Below the pieces are notes generated by a model. That model searched no databases, was not told where the DNA came from, and saw only the letters and a list, made by a program, of their open reading frames with translations. The position numbers and the translations under genes are program-made. From Leuconostocaceae bacterium ESL0723 (GTDB lineage: Bacteria; Bacillota; Bacilli; Lactobacillales; Lactobacillaceae), in NCBI GenBank assembly GCA_029392055.1, contig CP113928.1:1300501-1364500 (forward strand): DNA of 64,000 bases, given 5' to 3'. Every line of letters begins with the position of its first letter. Positions within the stretch are counted from its first letter, which is position 1. Shown here piece after piece: positions 32,241 to 40,400 of the stretch.

Positions 32241-32971
32241 TTATCGTCAAAGACCTAACCAAACAATATCCAGATAAGGTGGCCTTGAACCACATCTCGG
32301 CCGAATTTCCCCGCCACCAGACCACGGCCATTGTCGGCCCCTCTGGTTCGGGTAAGTCGACCCTGCTGCGTTCGTTAAACCTCTTAGACCGGCCAACCAG
32401 TGGGGAAATGACCATTGATGATCTTCACGTTGATTTCAGTCAGGCCCTGAGCAACGCCACCGTTTTGAAAGTCCGCCGTCACTTTGGCATGGTCTTTCAG
32501 GAAAAGGCCCTCTTCACCCACCTCAATGTCTTACACAATTTGACTGAGGGACCGGTTAAAGTGAAAAAAATGCCCAAAGCGGAGGCTGCTAAACAGGCCC
32601 AGGCCCTGCTGGACCAGTTCCACATGGGTAACCTGGCCGAGCGCTACCCTTACCAACTTTCTGGTGGGCAGCAGCAACGTGTCGCTATCCTGCGGGCCCT
32701 GGCCATGCAACCAGAGTACCTGCTCCTGGATGAGCCAACCAGTGCCCTCGACCCTGAGTTAGAAGCTCAGGTGCTGCGGGTCCTGCGTAGCTTGGCCGAG
32801 CAAAACACCTCGATGCTGATTGTGACCCACAACATGCGTTTTGCCCAACTAGTCGCTGACCGGGTCCTCTTCATTGACGATGGTAAGGTTGGCTTCCACG
32901 GCAGCAGTGAGGACTTCTTTAGTTCCGATAGCCCACGTATTAAGCAGTTCCTAGGAGCGATGACCTTCTAA
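32237..32971 (+). CDS. Amino-acid ABC transporter ATPase
   Basis: The 244-residue ABC ATPase has Walker [10 protein letters not shown], the signature LSGGQQQR, Walker [14 protein letters not shown], and a switch His in VTHNM. It powers the transporter formed with the upstream permease. It overlaps the permease gene by four bases and the downstream nuclease gene by one (TAATG), so all are likely translated from one message. Confidence 0.93.
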   Translation: MIIVKDLTKQYPDKVALNHISAEFPRHQTTAIVGPSGSGKSTLLRSLNLLDRPTSGEMTIDDLHVDFSQALSNATVLKVRRHFGMVFQEKALFTHLNVLHNLTEGPVKVKKMPKAEAAKQAQALLDQFHMGNLAERYPYQLSGGQQQRVAILRALAMQPEYLLLDEPTSALDPELEAQVLRVLRSLAEQNTSMLIVTHNMRFAQLVADRVLFIDDGKVGFHGSSEDFFSSDSPRIKQFLGAMTF

Positions 32972-33882
32972 TGCAGTCCGACAATCCAAACACGCCCATC
33001 ATGCCGCGTAAATTCTGGCTGATTTTAGGTGTTCTCGCCTTGATTTTGGCCGCAATCGTGGCCTGGCAGCTCTTGGCCCACCACCAGTCCAAATCGACCA
33101 GTGTTACCGCGACAGACAACCAGGCCTTATTAGCCTTAAAGTGGGATGGCACCCTGGATGGTGACCTCGTCCATGTCAACCAGGACAAGGCCAGTTTTAC
33201 CGACCAGGAATTAAAGGAACAGTTCCCCAGTGAAGGTACCAAGCTGCGGCCAGTAGATGGTTTAGCCATTTCACCCTTGGATAGCCAGGGGCGGTCACAA
33301 CAGGCCAACTTCATCGCCAGTTCGGACAGCCTCAAACAGGTCACAAAACGACCAGCCCGGATTGCTAACGATGTCCGCCCCTCGGGTTGGAACATCAACG
33401 ATACCTATAATGGTCAGCGCTGGGTTGGCGGTTACCACGACAATCCCCAGGTTTATCTGGGTGGTAGCAACCAGGCCCTGTGGAATAAGTCCCACCTAGT
33501 CGGTTACCAGTTCTTCGGCATGCCAACCATGGCGACCGAAAACATGATTACCGGGACCCGGGTGGAAAACGCCTATCCCGGCCAGCTGGTACCCGAAGAT
33601 GATATCCGCTACGCCCTAAAGCAAAACCCTAATGTCACCATTCGCGGCCAGGTCACACCCCTTTACCAGGGTGACGACCGCATCGCCCGCGGCGTGCATT
33701 ACATGGCCAAGTCAGTTGAAGACAACGGTCGCACGCTGAACTTAAATTACTGGATTTTTAATGTCCAACCCGGTATCGTGATTAACTATCAAACCGGCCA
33801 GGTCCAAATCCAAGATTCAGCCAAAGTACGGAGTACTGAAAAAGCACGGCAAACAGCCGTGCTTTTTTTGTGTCTAGGTTAA
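32971..33882 (+). CDS. DNA/RNA non-specific endonuclease (EndA-type)
   Basis: The 303 residues begin with a polar stretch and one membrane helix (about residues 13-33), so the enzyme is surface-anchored. The beta-beta-alpha-metal nuclease motif is WNKSHLVGYQFFG, with the metal-binding Asn in ENMITGTRVEN. Such nucleases degrade external DNA for nutrients or in competence. The ATG overlaps the ATPase stop (TAATG). The last about 14 codons read through a Rho-independent terminator to a stop at 33880-33882, so terminated transcripts would lack a stop codon. Confidence 0.85.
   Translation: MQSDNPNTPIMPRKFWLILGVLALILAAIVAWQLLAHHQSKSTSVTATDNQALLALKWDGTLDGDLVHVNQDKASFTDQELKEQFPSEGTKLRPVDGLAISPLDSQGRSQQANFIASSDSLKQVTKRPARIANDVRPSGWNINDTYNGQRWVGGYHDNPQVYLGGSNQALWNKSHLVGYQFFGMPTMATENMITGTRVENAYPGQLVPEDDIRYALKQNPNVTIRGQVTPLYQGDDRIARGVHYMAKSVEDNGRTLNLNYWIFNVQPGIVINYQTGQVQIQDSAKVRSTEKARQTAVLFLCLG
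33841..33867. terminator. Terminator inside the 3' end of the nuclease gene
   Basis: The hairpin AAAGCACGGC-AAACA-GCCGTGCTTT is followed by TT and lies before the nuclease stop codon. On the minus strand it also follows the ferredoxin-NADP reductase gene. Confidence 0.85.
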
Positions 33883-34863
33883 GTTTAAATCACTAGAGTG
33901 ACCAGGGCCGCCCCGGTCAGGATCAAAGTAGTGTACGGCCGCGTTGACCGCCACCGGTGCCTGTCCCAGTCCCACCGCAATCAGGTCGGTCCGATCCAAG
34001 TTAGCGACTACATCCCCAATGGCAAAGATACCAGCCTGGTTCGTCGCCTGATTACGGGCCACCACCAGACCATCAGGCTGGCGGTCGAACTGAACGTCCC
34101 AGTTACGCATGTTCTTGTCCTGGGCAATGAAGCCGTACTGGACCACCACTAGGTCAACGGGCAGGGTTTGGGCATCCCCGCCGGTAACGGCTTCCAGGGT
34201 CAAATCCAAATGGTCGCCCGCTTGGGTAATGGCCGCCACCTTCCGTGGTGTCTGCACGTCCACGCTGGAATGCTGCAGTGCCTTTACGCTTTGCTCCATG
34301 GCCCGGAATTTATCACGGCGGTGCACCAGGTAGGTCTTGGCTGCATGCTCATTTAACAGGAGGGCGGTATCTACGGCTGAGTCGCCACCGCCAACCACGG
34401 CCACCGTTTTGCCGGTCACGTCTTGGGGGTGACTGGCAAAGTATGCCAGACCATTGTTTAGTAATTCCTCGTGGTTACTGAGCTGGATTTTTCGGGGTTG
34501 GAAGGAGCCCTTACCGGTGGCTAGGACCACCGAGTGGGCGGCAATCTGCTCACTCCCTTTGATAGTCAGGTCAAAGTCAGAACCCTGGGATACCAAATCG
34601 GTCACGGTACTATCCCGATAGACGTCGACGTCAAAGAGATCAAGTTGTTCCTTGAGTTTTACTACCATTTCACGGGAGGTTAATCCGGCCAAACCGGGCA
34701 CATCGTAAACCTTCTTTTCGGGATAAAGGGCAAGGGGCTGACCACCCAAATCAGGCAGGGCCTCAATCAAGGCAACCTTACAATCCCGCAGGCTGGCATA
34801 AAAGGCCGCAAACATGCCCACTGGTCCGCCGCCAATTACGGCGATGTCATAGGTTTCTGTCAT
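33874..34863 (-). CDS. Ferredoxin--NADP reductase (thioredoxin-reductase-like)
   Basis: The 329-residue flavoprotein has an FAD motif (DIAVIGGGPVGMFAA), an NADP motif (VAVVGGGDSAVDTALLL) and a final GIFAIGDV segment. It lacks the CxxC of thioredoxin reductase, which places it with YumC-type ferredoxin/flavodoxin-NADP reductases. The ATG at 34863 follows AGGAGG. It converges on the nuclease gene and overlaps it by nine bases; both share the 33841-33867 hairpin. Confidence 0.9.
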   Translation of the reverse strand: MTETYDIAVIGGGPVGMFAAFYASLRDCKVALIEALPDLGGQPLALYPEKKVYDVPGLAGLTSREMVVKLKEQLDLFDVDVYRDSTVTDLVSQGSDFDLTIKGSEQIAAHSVVLATGKGSFQPRKIQLSNHEELLNNGLAYFASHPQDVTGKTVAVVGGGDSAVDTALLLNEHAAKTYLVHRRDKFRAMEQSVKALQHSSVDVQTPRKVAAITQAGDHLDLTLEAVTGGDAQTLPVDLVVVQYGFIAQDKNMRNWDVQFDRQPDGLVVARNQATNQAGIFAIGDVVANLDRTDLIAVGLGQAPVAVNAAVHYFDPDRGGPGHSSDLNLT

Positions 34864-34930
34864 GGGGCCTCCTTTCAATTTCAAGATTTTGCTACAATAA
34901 ACATAATAAGTTGGTACAAGGGGGATTACA

Positions 34931-35887
34931 ATGGCACAGCGAAAAATGATTCTAGACCTAGACACAGGGATTGACGATGCTCTGGCACTGGCGGTGGCGG
35001 TCGCCCATCCGGACGTCGATTTAATCGGGGTAGTCGCCAGTTACGGCAACACCCTGGTGGCAGAAGCTGGCCAAAACACCTTAAACCTGCTCCACCTGCT
35101 CGGTCACGACGATGTCCCAGTCTACCTGGGCGCTGAACATGCCACCACAGAGAAGGACTTTGAAGTCATGCCAATTTCCCAGGCCATCCACGGCAAAAAC
35201 GGGATTGGCGAGGCCCAATTAGCCACTAGTCCCCGGCCACTGGAAAGCCAGAGCGGCATCGACTTTATCATCGAGGCCGCCCACCAGTATGGCGATGACC
35301 TTATTTTAGTGCCAACTGGTCCCCTGACCAATCTGGCACTGGCCGAGCAAAAGGATTCTAGCATCGGGCAACTGATTGGCCAGACTACCATCATGGGTGG
35401 TGCCCTGACCGTGCCCGGTAATGTGACCCCCTTTACTGAAGCCAATATCAACCAAGACCCTGAAGCCGCTGACCAGGTCTTTACCCACCAGAAAAACTTC
35501 ACCATGGTTGGCCTAGATGTCACTTTGCGGACCCTGCTCACCAAGGACTATACCGCACAGTGGCGGGACCTCGGGACTGAAGCTGGGGAAAAGTACGCCC
35601 AGCTGATGGACTTTTACATCGATGCCTATTATAACCTAGACATCGACAAGAAGGGGGCCGCCCTTCATGATCCACTGGCCGTGGCCGTGGCAGTTGACCC
35701 CAGTTATGTGACTGAATTGCCCCTGGCCATGCGAGTTACCTTTGACAAAAAGACGGGTGATTATGGCCGGACGATTGGCGACAAGACCAAGCTGTTAGAA
35801 CCAACCGACAGCAAGGCGGCCATCCTGGTCGACACCGACCGCTTCGTGGCCGACTTTCAAAAGTGGATGTTAACTGTATTGAAGTAA
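34931..35887 (+). CDS. Nucleoside hydrolase (IUNH family)
   Basis: The 318-residue enzyme splits the N-glycosidic bond of nucleosides to free base and ribose. It has the calcium-binding DTGIDDALAL at residues 11-20, VPTGPLTNLA, EANINQDPEAA and HDPLAVAVAV near residue 240. Substrate range (purine or pyrimidine) cannot be told. GGGGG lies six bases before the ATG. It is divergent from the reductase gene and has its own terminator. Confidence 0.93.
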   Translation: MAQRKMILDLDTGIDDALALAVAVAHPDVDLIGVVASYGNTLVAEAGQNTLNLLHLLGHDDVPVYLGAEHATTEKDFEVMPISQAIHGKNGIGEAQLATSPRPLESQSGIDFIIEAAHQYGDDLILVPTGPLTNLALAEQKDSSIGQLIGQTTIMGGALTVPGNVTPFTEANINQDPEAADQVFTHQKNFTMVGLDVTLRTLLTKDYTAQWRDLGTEAGEKYAQLMDFYIDAYYNLDIDKKGAALHDPLAVAVAVDPSYVTELPLAMRVTFDKKTGDYGRTIGDKTKLLEPTDSKAAILVDTDRFVADFQKWMLTVLK

Positions 35888-35888
35888 T

Positions 35889-35919
35889 AAAAAAGCTAAC
35901 CGTGATGGTTAGCTTTTTT
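35889..35919. terminator. Bidirectional terminator
   Basis: The hairpin AAAAAAGCTAACC-GTGAT-GGTTAGCTTTTTT lies between the nucleoside hydrolase (+) and the small membrane gene (-). Confidence 0.9.
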
Positions 35920-35927
35920 ATGTGCAC

Positions 35928-36137
35928 CTATTCAAATTCGTCCCGGTGTTCTTCGTAGTATTTTTTGATTCTTTTGGTGTCCAGTGCAGGATGGAAAAAG
36001 GAAAAAACAGCAAACACAATCCCTAACACCATGCCAATTCCTAAGTAAAGTGATTTATTAGTCACAAAGTACAAAACCAACAATACTAGCAACGTGACTG
36101 CCTGAATCCAGGGCCAAATGACCGAAAACTTTTTCAT
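35928..36137 (-). CDS. Small membrane protein (69 aa)
   Basis: There are two hydrophobic helices (about residues 9-25 and 31-47) and a charged C-terminus (RIKKYYEEHRDEFE). The family is not recognised. I choose the ATG at 36137 because AGGAG sits seven bases before it, inside the end of ogt; an ATG at 36158 would overlap ogt further. It is likely the last gene of the deoxynucleoside kinase-ogt unit. Confidence 0.7.
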   Translation of the reverse strand: MKKFSVIWPWIQAVTLLVLLVLYFVTNKSLYLGIGMVLGIVFAVFSFFHPALDTKRIKKYYEEHRDEFE

Positions 36138-36147
36138 CGGATAACTC

Positions 36148-36636
36148 CTATTGCTCAAAATCTAAAAGCCATTTCTTACGGGTCAGACCAGCGGAGTAAC
36201 CAGTTAAGGAACCATCCTGGCCAATCACCCGGTGGCAAGGAACCAGCAGCAAGATTGGGTTATGACCAACCGCCCCGCCGACGGCGCGGGCCTTATTTTG
36301 CGGATGCGAGACACCGGCCTGGATTTGATCGGATAACTGGCGGTAGGTCGTTGTCTGACCATATGACACCTGCTGGAGGGCCTGGATTACCTTAGTCCTA
36401 AATGGTGTTAATTCCGGCTTAATTGGTACCCGATTCACCGCGGGGCGGCGACCAGCAAAGTAATCGTCTAACCAGTCGCGGGCGGCTAACAGGGGCTTAG
36501 TCCAGCCCACCGCTACCCCAGTCGTATCCACCAGAGCCGGCTGGTCCTCAAAGAACAACCCCATTAAATACTGGTCATCACCAACCAGGACCATTGTTCC
36601 CAGTGGTGACTGGTAAACCTGCTTAAAGCAAGTCAT
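36148..36636 (-). CDS. ogt: Methylated-DNA--protein-cysteine methyltransferase
   Basis: The 162-residue protein repairs O6-alkylguanine by taking the alkyl group on the Cys of PCHRVIGQDGSLTGYS. The helix-turn-helix region (SYGQTTTYRQL) and a final KKWLL fit the Ogt/MGMT family. The N-terminal domain is complete. It starts two bases after the kinase stop codon, indicating co-translation. Confidence 0.94.
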   Translation of the reverse strand: MTCFKQVYQSPLGTMVLVGDDQYLMGLFFEDQPALVDTTGVAVGWTKPLLAARDWLDDYFAGRRPAVNRVPIKPELTPFRTKVIQALQQVSYGQTTTYRQLSDQIQAGVSHPQNKARAVGGAVGHNPILLLVPCHRVIGQDGSLTGYSAGLTRKKWLLDFEQ

Positions 36637-36638
36637 TT

Positions 36639-37280
36639 TTAATCCTGGGCCAGGTCAGCTAAAGCTGACTGGACCTGTTCAACCACCGCTTGGCGGGCCT
36701 TAGGATCTTCGACGAAGTTATAACGGTCACCGTCAATTTGCATCTTCGGTGAACGGTCATAATCATCAAACCACTGGTCATAACGAGCGTTTAAGTCCTG
36801 GTAGTACTCGTACAAAGCGGGGTCATTTTCGATTTGTTCAAAGGGACGCCCGCGCTTTTTAATCCGGGCCAACATGGTATCCAGACTGACCCGGACATGG
36901 ACCAGCAGGTCGGGTGGCTGAATACCAGCGCCATTAGGCAATTCAGCCAACATGTTATCAACCAGGGACCGGTAAATGTCAACCTCAGTCTGGGTTGCCC
37001 GGCCTAAATCAGCATTTAATTGGAATAAAAGAACATCCTCAAAGATGGAACGGTCCAAGATACTAGCCGGCAGGGCCTGGGCCTGCCGAATCTGATCCAG
37101 GCGACTGTTTAAAAAGTAAATCTGCAGCAGGAAGCCGTAACGCTTGGGGTCCTTATAAAACAGGGGCAGAATCGGATTATCATCGACACTCTCATAGAAG
37201 GCCGTGGCGGGTAATTCCCGCGCCAAAATTTCGGTTAGGCTGGTTTTCCCGGCACCAATCGTGCCTGCTAGTACAATCAT
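36639..37280 (-). CDS. Deoxynucleoside kinase (dAK/dGK-type)
   Basis: The 213-residue kinase phosphorylates deoxynucleosides in salvage. It has a P-loop GTIGAGKTS, the substrate motif YESVDDNPI, and LDRSIFEDVLLF with the catalytic Asp-Arg-Ser. The LID region is KKRGRPFEQ. Lactobacilli lacking de novo deoxynucleotide flexibility often carry such kinases in pairs; only one is here. It leads an operon with ogt. Confidence 0.9.
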   Translation of the reverse strand: MIVLAGTIGAGKTSLTEILARELPATAFYESVDDNPILPLFYKDPKRYGFLLQIYFLNSRLDQIRQAQALPASILDRSIFEDVLLFQLNADLGRATQTEVDIYRSLVDNMLAELPNGAGIQPPDLLVHVRVSLDTMLARIKKRGRPFEQIENDPALYEYYQDLNARYDQWFDDYDRSPKMQIDGDRYNFVEDPKARQAVVEQVQSALADLAQD

Positions 37281-37322
37281 AGAATCTCCAATTTACTCAA
37301 TTAATTTAATGGGCCAGGCTGC

Positions 37323-38099
37323 TTAGTTGCGGCCGGCCTTTTTCAGCTGCTCAATGTAGGCTTCCAGGGTCAGGTGGTGCTTGGTCATGTACTGGGCGTT
37401 GGCCACACCGACATAGCGGAAGTGCCAGGACTCATAGTCAATCCCGGTCTCCTTTTCGGCCTCCTTGCCTGGCAGGAAGTGCAGGATAAAGCCGTAGTCA
37501 GGAGCGTTTTTTATCAACCACTGCTGAGAAGGGAACTGATCCATGGCCGCATCCAACTGGGGATACTTGGCCAGGGCATCATCTCCGGCTAAGTCAACCG
37601 CTAAACCAGTCTGATGTTCCGATGAACCAGGAATTTGAACCACGGCGGCGGTCGCCTTGCGGGCTTCTTCTGGACTCATACCATCGCGCTCATGACCAGC
37701 CATGACCGTGTCAAAGACTTGCTGCTGATAGGCGATCGACCGGTAACCGGAAACTAAGGTCGTTGGATAGCCGGCGGCCTGGGCTGCCTGCCGGAACTTT
37801 TCCAGCGGTTCAACAATTCGCGCATCGACCTGCTTGTCATCGACCGTGACCTTATCGAAGGGCTTTTCCGGATTCTGCGGATGGGCCCGGTTGACTAGGA
37901 CCAGGTCCCAGTCGCTGGCCTTCACACCCTTGGGTAGTTCCGCATCCAGGGTCTTTTCAGACCTAGTCGCTGAACCGGTCTGAGTTTTGTGCCGGCTGGT
38001 GTTAGCCTGGTAGGCCCAGTCGGCTCCGCCCAGCACTAAGAGCAAAACCAGAATGGCAACTAGCACAGCAGTAATTTTATGGGATTTTAAGACTTGCAC
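37323..38099 (-). CDS. D-alanyl-D-alanine carboxypeptidase (VanY/LdcB family)
   Basis: The 258-residue protein has an N-terminal membrane helix (about residues 10-28) and an extracytoplasmic M15B peptidase domain. The zinc ligands are in SSEHQTGLAVDL (SxHxxGxAxD) and ESWHFRYVG. It trims the terminal D-Ala of peptidoglycan stem peptides. The start is GTG at 38099 with GGAGG seven bases before it. It lies just downstream of tRNA-Lys, across a terminator. Confidence 0.88.
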   Translation of the reverse strand: MQVLKSHKITAVLVAILVLLLVLGGADWAYQANTSRHKTQTGSATRSEKTLDAELPKGVKASDWDLVLVNRAHPQNPEKPFDKVTVDDKQVDARIVEPLEKFRQAAQAAGYPTTLVSGYRSIAYQQQVFDTVMAGHERDGMSPEEARKATAAVVQIPGSSEHQTGLAVDLAGDDALAKYPQLDAAMDQFPSQQWLIKNAPDYGFILHFLPGKEAEKETGIDYESWHFRYVGVANAQYMTKHHLTLEAYIEQLKKAGRN

Positions 38100-38115
38100 A
38101 CGGTAACCTCCCAGT

Positions 38116-38150
38116 AAAAAAGCGGCTGACCGAAGGGTCGCCGCTTTTTT
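38116..38150 (-). terminator. Terminator after tRNA-Lys
   Basis: The hairpin AAGCGGCtGACC-GAAG-GGTCGCCGCTT is flanked by A and T tracts, three bases after the tRNA 3' end. Confidence 0.88.
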
Positions 38151-38153
38151 CGA

Positions 38154-38226
38154 TGGTCAGCCAGGGGCTCGAACCCTGGACCCACGGATTAAGAGTCCGT
38201 TGCTCTACCAACTGAGCTAGCTGACC
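38154..38226 (-). tRNA. tRNA-Lys (anticodon CUU)
   Basis: A 73-base cloverleaf: acceptor GGTCAGC/GCTGACC, D-arm with AGTTGGT, anticodon stem ACGGA/TCCGT around CTCTTAA, and T-arm CAGGG-TTCGAGC-CCCTG. The anticodon CUU is at 38191-38193, reading AAG. The CCA end is not encoded. Confidence 0.96.
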
Positions 38227-38293
38227 ATTGCGCTGTATAACAACATTGATTATTCTAGCATAAATTAAAATGGTCGACAAGTTTTATTCCAGC

Positions 38294-38314
38294 AAAAAAG
38301 CCCTAACGGGCTTT
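38294..38314. terminator. Terminator after the ROK kinase gene
   Basis: The hairpin AAAAAGCCC-TAAC-GGGCTTTT lies ten bases downstream of the kinase stop codon. Confidence 0.82.
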
Positions 38315-38323
38315 TACCATTTT

Positions 38324-39205
38324 TTAAATTGCTTGGCTTGCCAGCAGGCTTTCAGCCAGGTAGAAGCAACCCAGGATACCGGCATCATCCCCGTTTTTAA
38401 CTGGGACAATGTACTCGTCCAAAGGTGGCACTTTGAGGTAGTCACTCATCTGCTCGGCAAAGCTCTCCCGAATCAATGGGAAGATGTTAAGCCGGTGCGG
38501 TACACCCCCACCAAAGACAATCTTGTCAGGCCGCAGGGTCATGGTGTAGTCCAAGGCCGCCTGGGCTAAGTAATAGGCCTCGATATCCCAGGCAACATCA
38601 CCGTCTGGAATATCACGGGCACTCTGGTGCCAGCGGTCTTCAATGGCTGGTCCGCAGGCCAGACCTTCCAAACACTGGTCTCCGTGGAAAGGACAGTGAC
38701 CCTGGTAGTGATCAAGTGGGTGCTTGCGCAGGAAAATGTGACCGGCTTCGGGGTGGCCATAGCCAGAAAGCAGCTGACCGTTGACCACAATACCAGCCCC
38801 AACCCCGGTTCCAATCGTTAGATAAACCATGTTGTCGACATCTTTAGCAGCACCGGTTGTAAATTCGGCCCAACCTGCACCGTTAACGTCGGTCGTCCAG
38901 AAATATGGAATGTTACGCCAAGCCTTCATCCGGCCTAAGAAGTCGTAGCCAGACCAACCGCGCTTAGGCGTGTCCAGCACCCGTCCAAAGGTCCGCGAGC
39001 CCACCACAATATCGATTGGGCCAAAGGCCGCAATCCCGATGGCATCGATGTCAGGATACTGGTCAAAGAAGGCAATCACCTTGTCTAAAGTCTTCTCACC
39101 ATCTAAAGTGGGAAAGGCTTCTTTTTTAATAATGTTAAAGTCGTGGTCACCAACTGCCACCACAAACTTCGTACCACCGGCCTCAATTGCACCTAGAAGT
39201 CCCAT
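38324..39205 (-). CDS. ROK-family sugar kinase (fructokinase-like)
   Basis: The 293-residue kinase has the ATP motif LGAIEAGGTKF, the sugar/catalytic region DVNGAGWAEF with its Asp, and TIGTGVGAGIVVNG. The zinc motif HCPFHGDQCLEG is typical of ROK kinases. Its N-terminus is close to lactic-acid-bacterial fructokinases that phosphorylate fructose at C-6; glucose is also possible. The start is the ATG at 39205 with AGGAG upstream. A cre site at 39299-39312 suggests catabolite control. Confidence 0.88.
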   Translation of the reverse strand: MGLLGAIEAGGTKFVVAVGDHDFNIIKKEAFPTLDGEKTLDKVIAFFDQYPDIDAIGIAAFGPIDIVVGSRTFGRVLDTPKRGWSGYDFLGRMKAWRNIPYFWTTDVNGAGWAEFTTGAAKDVDNMVYLTIGTGVGAGIVVNGQLLSGYGHPEAGHIFLRKHPLDHYQGHCPFHGDQCLEGLACGPAIEDRWHQSARDIPDGDVAWDIEAYYLAQAALDYTMTLRPDKIVFGGGVPHRLNIFPLIRESFAEQMSDYLKVPPLDEYIVPVKNGDDAGILGCFYLAESLLASQAI

Positions 39206-39298
39206 ACACCTGCTCCTTTTCTCCTCAATCGTTGAAAACACTATCCTTATCTTACCATTTTCCCATAACAGTTGGGATAATGCTTTCCTTAAGCTAAT

Positions 39299-39312
39299 TG
39301 TAACCGCTTTCA
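39299..39312. promoter_or_regulatory. cre site (CcpA operator)
   Basis: TGTAACCGCTTTCA fits the cre consensus TGWNANCGNTNWCA at every fixed position. It lies about 95 bp upstream of the ROK kinase gene, close to its likely promoter. Confidence 0.75.
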
Positions 39313-39469
39313 AAAATGATTGCAAGTGCAGGTTTAGACCACAAGTTTCAATTTAATTTGAAATTTAATCTGAATTTTATGCTTGCTTTATGCTGGTTTA
39401 ACCTAAACCCCTTAATATTAAAAGCATCAACAAGCGAGTTAGTCTCAAACAACAAGCGCGTTGAATAAA

Positions 39470-39580
39470 TTAGATTTTCTCATGGAGGAAGCAGCATGAT
39501 TGGATAACCGGTGATAGCACAGCCGGAAACACGAAACCCCAGGTCCAGGGACTAAGTCGAAATTCGACGCTATTTTTCAT
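39470..39580 (-). CDS. Small hydrophobic peptide (36 aa)
   Basis: A 36-codon gene with GGGGAA before its ATG. The product MKNSVEFRLSPWTWGF... has an N-terminal polar part, a hydrophobic Pro-containing middle and a Cys-Cys-Phe-Leu-His end. I recognise no family. The 14-bp inverted repeat 39527-39540/39644-39657 has one arm inside the gene and the other in its 5' leader, so the mRNA could mask its own coding region. A bacteriocin-like, toxin-like or signal peptide role is possible, with CPBP genes next to it. Confidence 0.5.
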   Translation of the reverse strand: MKNSVEFRLSPWTWGFVFPAVLSPVIQSCCFLHEKI

Positions 39581-39657
39581 ATTCTTTTCCCCTCTCCCAT
39601 ATATTCTCTTAAATAAGCTCCCCGATGTACGCGCTAGTATGTCGGGGTTTCGTGTTT
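39527..39657. repeat. 14-bp inverted repeat around the 36-aa peptide gene leader
   Basis: The arms are AAACACGAAACCCC (39527-39540) and GGGGTTTCGTGTTT (39644-39657), perfect over 14 bp and 103 bp apart. In the leader, CCCC of the upstream arm can also pair locally with a GGGG at 39619-39622, so two folds compete. Confidence 0.6.
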
Positions 39658-39665
39658 TATGCCGC

Positions 39666-39706
39666 AAAAAAGGTCCCATCCAAACCGGATGGGACCTTTA
39701 TTTTTT
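39666..39706. terminator. Terminator downstream of the CPBP array
   Basis: The hairpin GGTCCCATCC-AAACC-GGATGGGACC has long A and T tracts. It follows the last CPBP gene on the minus strand. Confidence 0.9.
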
Positions 39707-39716
39707 AAAATCAAGG

Positions 39717-40358
39717 CTAGGCCAAGACAGCAAATAAGTTCCAACCCATGTGCGTCATAACCGAGTACTGGACCTTGCCAGTTTTAAAGCGGACAGCCAT
39801 GAACAAGGCCCCCATGCCACCATAGGTCAGCCAATCAACCAGACGGGTGGGTTCGTGTGACCAGGCAAAGAGGATGGTTGGCAGGATGAATTGCAGGACC
39901 TTGTACCACTTGGACGTTGCCCAGACCAGCCAACCGCGGAAGACAATTTCCTCGATAAGGGGACCAATGACAATGCCGCTGAGCTCAAAGACGACCAGAT
40001 TTACGCCTGATAAATGTTTCAGGGCTTGATTAATGATTTCTTGGTTATTACTAGGTCGACCCGGGAAAAAGTGATCCATCGCCACCTGGAGTAGCAGGTT
40101 CAGCAAGCAGGCAATGAAGGCGATTACAACCGATCGCCATTCGATTTTCTCAATCATTGTCTTGGTGACCCGCTGCAAAACATAGGCCAGCATCAGGGCG
40201 CCCAGTAAGCATACGACGAATACGATAACCGCCGGCCAAGGTTTTCCATACATAGCGGCTCCCGCAGGAATACCGTCAACCAGGGCAACCAGGATTGGCC
40301 CTAAAATCAACCAGGACAGGGCGGTGGGAAACCAAAGATCGCTTAATTTTTTACGCAT
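39717..40358 (-). CDS. CPBP-family intramembrane protease (array copy 4)
   Basis: The 213-residue membrane protein has seven or so helices. Motif 1 is EEIVFRGWLVWA (EExxxR intact), motif 2 is FAWSHEPTRLVDW, and motif 3 His is in MTHMGWNLF. The start at ATG 40358 is chosen for GGGG eight bases upstream; a TTG at 40376 is less likely. It is the last and most C-terminal-complete of four tandem paralogues and ends near a strong terminator. Confidence 0.85.
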   Translation of the reverse strand: MRKKLSDLWFPTALSWLILGPILVALVDGIPAGAAMYGKPWPAVIVFVVCLLGALMLAYVLQRVTKTMIEKIEWRSVVIAFIACLLNLLLQVAMDHFFPGRPSNNQEIINQALKHLSGVNLVVFELSGIVIGPLIEEIVFRGWLVWATSKWYKVLQFILPTILFAWSHEPTRLVDWLTYGGMGALFMAVRFKTGKVQYSVMTHMGWNLFAVLA

Positions 40359-40400
40359 GGGCAAAGCCCCTTTCAAATCGTTGAAATTTTAACGTGACTG

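Noticed and set aside
39481-39540. Riboswitch in the 39.4-39.6 kb stretch
   Set aside because: No known riboswitch consensus could be matched; only an inverted repeat and a small ORF are supported.
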